Positions 6,320 to 9,131 of a stretch of 9,131 nt of DNA are shown here, in pieces. Source of the DNA: Verrucomicrobia bacterium UBA3214 (GTDB lineage: Bacteria > Verrucomicrobiota > Kiritimatiellia > RFP12 > UBA1067). Where the stretch lies: NCBI GenBank assembly GCA_002363575.1, contig DEWI01000017.1:1-9131 (forward strand), read 5' to 3'. How positions within the stretch are numbered: the stretch's first letter is position 1; the number at the start of each line of letters is the position of its first letter. The notes under the pieces are model-generated. The model saw nothing but the letters and a program-made list of their open reading frames with translations. It did not search any database and was not told the origin of the DNA. The position numbers and the translations under genes are program-made.

Positions 6320-7246
6320 TCATTTCCCGTCTGCATCCGCCGGCGGGGACGGGAGGGCCTGAAGCTCGGCGACGGGGATTTTGCGCCCGGCGCCTGGGAT
6401 GTCGGCCACGAAGCGCGGCAAGGAAAGGCCGCCTATGGCGAGCGCGCATTCGCGCTCGATTTCGCGCGCCTTCTCCAGCGGGACTCTGAAGCGGTCTATG
6501 CCGGCGACGGGATCGCAGACGAAGACGTAGTACGGGCGGATGCGCGCGGCGGTAAGCGCGCGGAAAAGCGCCAGCATCTGCTCTGCGGAATCGTTCACGC
6601 CCTTGAGAAGGACGGTCTGGCAGGAGACGGGGATGCCGGCGCGCACGAGCAGCGCGGCCGCGTGCGCGGCTTGCGCGGTGACTTCGTCGGCGCAATTGAA
6701 CTGCGTATTCACCCAGACTTTGCCGCATTCGCCCAGCCGCCCGGCGAGCGCAGGCGTGATGCGCGAAGGATTCGCGCTCAAAGCGCGCGTGCAGACGCGG
6801 ACGATGTCTATCTGCGGAAGCGCCGCGAAGGCATCGACAAAGCGCATCACGGCGTCGTCGCCTAGCGTGAGCGGGTCGCCTCCGGAAACGAGGACGTCGC
6901 GAACGGCGGGATGCGCGCGCACGTATTCCACGCAGGCGGCGAGCGCGCCGTCGCTATCGACGATGTCTGCGCGGCCGAGGATGCCGCGGCGCGTGCAATG
7001 GCGGCAATTCATGAAGCATCTATCCGCGGCCATGACGAGGACGCGATCCGGGAAGCGCTGCCTGAGGCCGCGGCAGCCGGCGGAAGAGGACGTCTCGCCG
7101 AAGGGATCCGGCCCGTAGCCGGATGGCGCGGAATCGTCTTCGCCTTCGGCGGAGACCTGGAGAGCGAAACGCGGCGAAGCGGCGGCGAGTTTTCTCGCGT
7201 ACTCGCATGCGTACTCGGGGAATGGCGGCATGGACTTCACGATCAT
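6320..7246 (-). CDS. Compact lysine 2,3-aminomutase-type radical SAM enzyme
   Basis: The 308-aa product belongs to the KamA/EpmB branch of radical SAM, PLP-dependent aminomutases, which shift an amino group between the alpha and beta carbon. The [4Fe-4S] motif CFMNCRHC is at 77-84, followed by TRR (Arg86 matches the carboxylate-binding Arg134 of clostridial lysine 2,3-aminomutase). LVSGGDPLTL is at 119-128, VNTQFN at 179-184 and PGAGRKIP at 284-291, whose Lys289 matches the PLP lysine 337. Asp245 and Asp282 match the two aspartates that hold the lysine side chain, favouring lysine as substrate. It is short: about 50 residues fewer than KamA before the cluster and about 55 fewer at the C-terminus, without the zinc-binding tail. 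No efp or epmA is nearby, so EF-P modification, beta-lysine synthesis or another role all remain possible. No convincing Shine-Dalgarno is seen; ATG at 7231 is an alternative start. Confidence 0.85.
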   Translation of the reverse strand: MIVKSMPPFPEYACEYARKLAAASPRFALQVSAEGEDDSAPSGYGPDPFGETSSSAGCRGLRQRFPDRVLVMAADRCFMNCRHCTRRGILGRADIVDSDGALAACVEYVRAHPAVRDVLVSGGDPLTLGDDAVMRFVDAFAALPQIDIVRVCTRALSANPSRITPALAGRLGECGKVWVNTQFNCADEVTAQAAHAAALLVRAGIPVSCQTVLLKGVNDSAEQMLALFRALTAARIRPYYVFVCDPVAGIDRFRVPLEKAREIERECALAIGGLSLPRFVADIPGAGRKIPVAELQALPSPPADADGK

Positions 7247-7280
7247 GGATTTGCCGGCGGCGGGATTGCGCGGCGAAGGC

Positions 7281-9131
7281 TCAGTTGAACATCAATTCGG
7301 GTATGAAGCAGAAGGCGAGCGCGTGGTCGCGCATGATCCGCGAGGAGACTTCGATATCGCGGCCCTTGAAATTCTTGAACGCATCCACCCATGCGCCCTC
7401 GAGGCGCGCGGTCATGCGCCCGGTGTTCGCGTGGTACGCGGTGACGACAAGCTCCTTCGGCGAATAGCGTATGCCGGTGCCAAGCGCTTTCGAGACCGCC
7501 TCCTTTGCGCACCAGAAGCGTATGAAGGCCTGCGAAGCGTTGGAGGATTGCGCCGCCAGCTCCAGCTCCTCCGAGGTGAACACGCCGCTTATGAACTCCT
7601 CGGAAAGATCGCGCGTCACAGACTCCACGTCGCAGCCGACGCGCGCGTTCGACGCCGCGAGCGCCACGACGAACTGCGCCGTGTGCGCGATCGCGATATC
7701 GATCTTCGCGGTGAGGAAGCGCCGCCAGTCGCCTATCGGCACGGGCTTGCCGTCGGGGTTCGGGCAGATCTGCACATCCGCGTCGTTCCAGCGCGCCTGG
7801 TAGAAATCGCGCAGGAAGCGCCGCACGGCTTCCTTGGCGGCGAGCCGTCCTACGAGCCATTCCGTTCGCCTGGCCACGGAGCCTTTCATGTCGGCGATCA
7901 CGCGCCGCTCGGCATCGCAGAGGATGGCATGGCTCATGATCTTCAGCCACAGCGCCTCGTTGCGCTCGAAAAGCGCGTAGGGGACGTCGGTTATGAAAGC
8001 CGTCGCCACGTCCGTGGCGGGATTGCCGATCGCGTCGGCGGAGAGTTTCTGCGTGAGGAAGGCGTTGGCGGGCTGCAGGAGGAGCTGGCAGTATTCCTGC
8101 GGAACGCGCTCCGTCTGCTCTTCCCATCCGGATATGGAATAGATCACGTTGCCGTCGCCGCCGGTCACGGTAATGTCGCAAAGATGGCTCTGCGGCGTCA
8201 CTCCGGTAAGGCGCATGTAGCAGTTCAACTCCGCGCCTTCCGCAGGCAGCGCGCCGAGGACGTCGAGGCGGCGAAGACGCAGCGGAAGCGCGAACGCGCC
8301 GGGGAAGCGCTCCTGCGAACGCCACAGCTCGAAGCCGCCGGCGATCGCGTGGAGCAGCATCGGGTTCACAGCCCATATGGGGTACGCGGCGGCGGCCACA
8401 GCGCCGTTGGAAGGCTGCACGGCGACGGTGTAGTCCAAGCCTTCCTCGCCCCACGTCTCGGCGAATACGATCGCGCGCAGGCGCCTGCCGCACGCCAGCA
8501 TGGCGGGGTAGATTTCGCGTCCGCTCCAATGCACGTAGCGCGGGCGCGTCAGCGGCGCGGCGGAGAACGGCACGCGCGGCGGAACTTTCTGCGTGAGCAC
8601 CACCGTCGCCTCCATCACCGGCCACGTCCAGGCGGAGTCCGGCGAATCCTCGCGTATCTTCACCTTGATCGCGGCGGCGCCCGGCTCGGAGCTGGCGACG
8701 CGCTCGGCGCGTATGAAAAGTTTAAGCCGCCCGTCCTTGAAAGCGACGCGGCGGCGGCACACGAAGTCTTCGACGGCGGCGAGATTGCGGTTCGGCATCA
8801 CTCTCATCGCGCACTCCGCGGCGATCTCTATGCCCACCGGGACGCTCAAAAGCAACAGGCCCTTGAGCTGGGAATCGGAATACGAAAGCTGGCTGGACCC
8901 GATCGCGAAATCTCCGAGGAACGGCTCGTTGGCGAGCGTGAACTCCTTGACGATTTCGCACATCACTCCGGGGCTGGACTCCAATTCGTCGGCGTCGGAA
9001 ACGAGCGGCTGCATCGCGCCCGTGTCGAACTGACGGTTGCGCATCGCCTCCTTCTTGATCGCAGCCTTGCGTTCCGCCGCCTTGGCGCCCCTGCCCTTCG
9101 GCTCGGCGAGATACTGCGCGCCCGTCAGCCG
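7281..9131 (-). CDS. C-terminal part of a PKS/secondary-lipid-synthase-like protein: dehydratase-like domain plus 4'-phosphopantetheinyl transferase (5' end beyond window)
   Basis: At least 616 codons are visible; numbering is from the Met at 9044. Residues about 30-325 form a double hot-dog dehydratase fold as in polyketide synthases, but the catalytic-His motif reads FLGDFAIGSSQLS (42-54; Phe46 at the His position) and the second-half Asp motif reads NPMLLHAIAGG (227-237; His232 at the Asp position), so it is probably non-dehydrating. Residues about 395-585 are a Sfp-type phosphopantetheinyl transferase, which loads carrier proteins with CoA-derived phosphopantetheine: GKP (432-434), AHT (453-455), GCDVE (470-474) and FWCAKEAVSKALG (510-522) are all intact. 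This order ends enediyne-type and PUFA-like synthases. Upstream of 9044 the frame stays open to the edge with about 90% G/C third positions and a Lys/Ala-rich linker, so I call it partial. AAGGAGG before ATG 9044 is too close to be ideal, but a separate gene starting there is possible. Confidence 0.82.
   Translation of the reverse strand, partial: RLTGAQYLAEPKGRGAKAAERKAAIKKEAMRNRQFDTGAMQPLVSDADELESSPGVMCEIVKEFTLANEPFLGDFAIGSSQLSYSDSQLKGLLLLSVPVGIEIAAECAMRVMPNRNLAAVEDFVCRRRVAFKDGRLKLFIRAERVASSEPGAAAIKVKIREDSPDSAWTWPVMEATVVLTQKVPPRVPFSAAPLTRPRYVHWSGREIYPAMLACGRRLRAIVFAETWGEEGLDYTVAVQPSNGAVAAAAYPIWAVNPMLLHAIAGGFELWRSQERFPGAFALPLRLRRLDVLGALPAEGAELNCYMRLTGVTPQSHLCDITVTGGDGNVIYSISGWEEQTERVPQEYCQLLLQPANAFLTQKLSADAIGNPATDVATAFITDVPYALFERNEALWLKIMSHAILCDAERRVIADMKGSVARRTEWLVGRLAAKEAVRRFLRDFYQARWNDADVQICPNPDGKPVPIGDWRRFLTAKIDIAIAHTAQFVVALAASNARVGCDVESVTRDLSEEFISGVFTSEELELAAQSSNASQAFIRFWCAKEAVSKALGTGIRYSPKELVVTAYHANTGRMTARLEGAWVDAFKNFKGRDIEVSSRIMRDHALAFCFIPELMFN

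Noticed and set aside
6262..6336. Earlier starts (6336 or 6318) for the glycosyltransferase gene
   Set aside because: They add a non-homologous Gly/Asp/Lys-rich leader. AAAGGAG at ideal distance marks 6261.

Overview
The window is 9.1 kb of GC-rich DNA. All eight protein genes I can support lie on the minus strand, so transcription runs from high to low coordinates. Two genes are cut by the window edges. Intergenic gaps are all under 70 bp, and I see no tRNA, rRNA, CRISPR array, insertion sequence or gene-free stretch above 300 bp. Two N-terminal lipoprotein signals point to a diderm bacterium. Shine-Dalgarno sites, extended -10 promoters (TGnTATAAT), the GC-rich third codon positions and the gene mix suggest a member of the PVC group (Verrucomicrobiota, Kiritimatiellota or Lentisphaerota). 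That placement is a guess; no marker gene here settles it.

In transcription order from the right edge, 9131-7281 is the C-terminal part of a large protein. It holds a double hot-dog dehydratase-like domain that appears to have lost both catalytic residues, followed by an intact 4'-phosphopantetheinyl transferase domain. This layout is known from type I iterative polyketide and secondary-lipid synthases, and the frame runs open past the edge. Next come a short lysine 2,3-aminomutase-type radical SAM enzyme (7246-6320) and a family 2 glycosyltransferase fused to a GtrA membrane domain (6261-5161). These three may share a transcript, which would hint at a lipid or cell-envelope locus, but that link rests on position only.

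A new unit starts with a consensus extended -10 whose TGA is also the stop codon of the glycosyltransferase gene. It drives prs (PRPP synthetase, 5128-4160), with pth (peptidyl-tRNA hydrolase, 4156-3587) three bases later. This is the common prs-pth neighbourhood without the ribosomal L25 gene that often sits between them. Then follow an SPFH-domain membrane protein with a long coiled coil (3521-2286) and a Na+/phosphate transporter with a PhoU-like tail (2233-590).

The left end holds two small lipoprotein genes (524-120 and 123-1, the second cut by the edge). They overlap by four bases and share a sequence motif, so they look like tandem paralogues. A second extended -10 lies only seven bases before the first of them.

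The most unusual items are the apparently non-catalytic dehydratase joined to an intact phosphopantetheinyl transferase, the trimmed aminomutase with a lysine-type active site, and the paired lipoproteins. I see no complete new system within the window.
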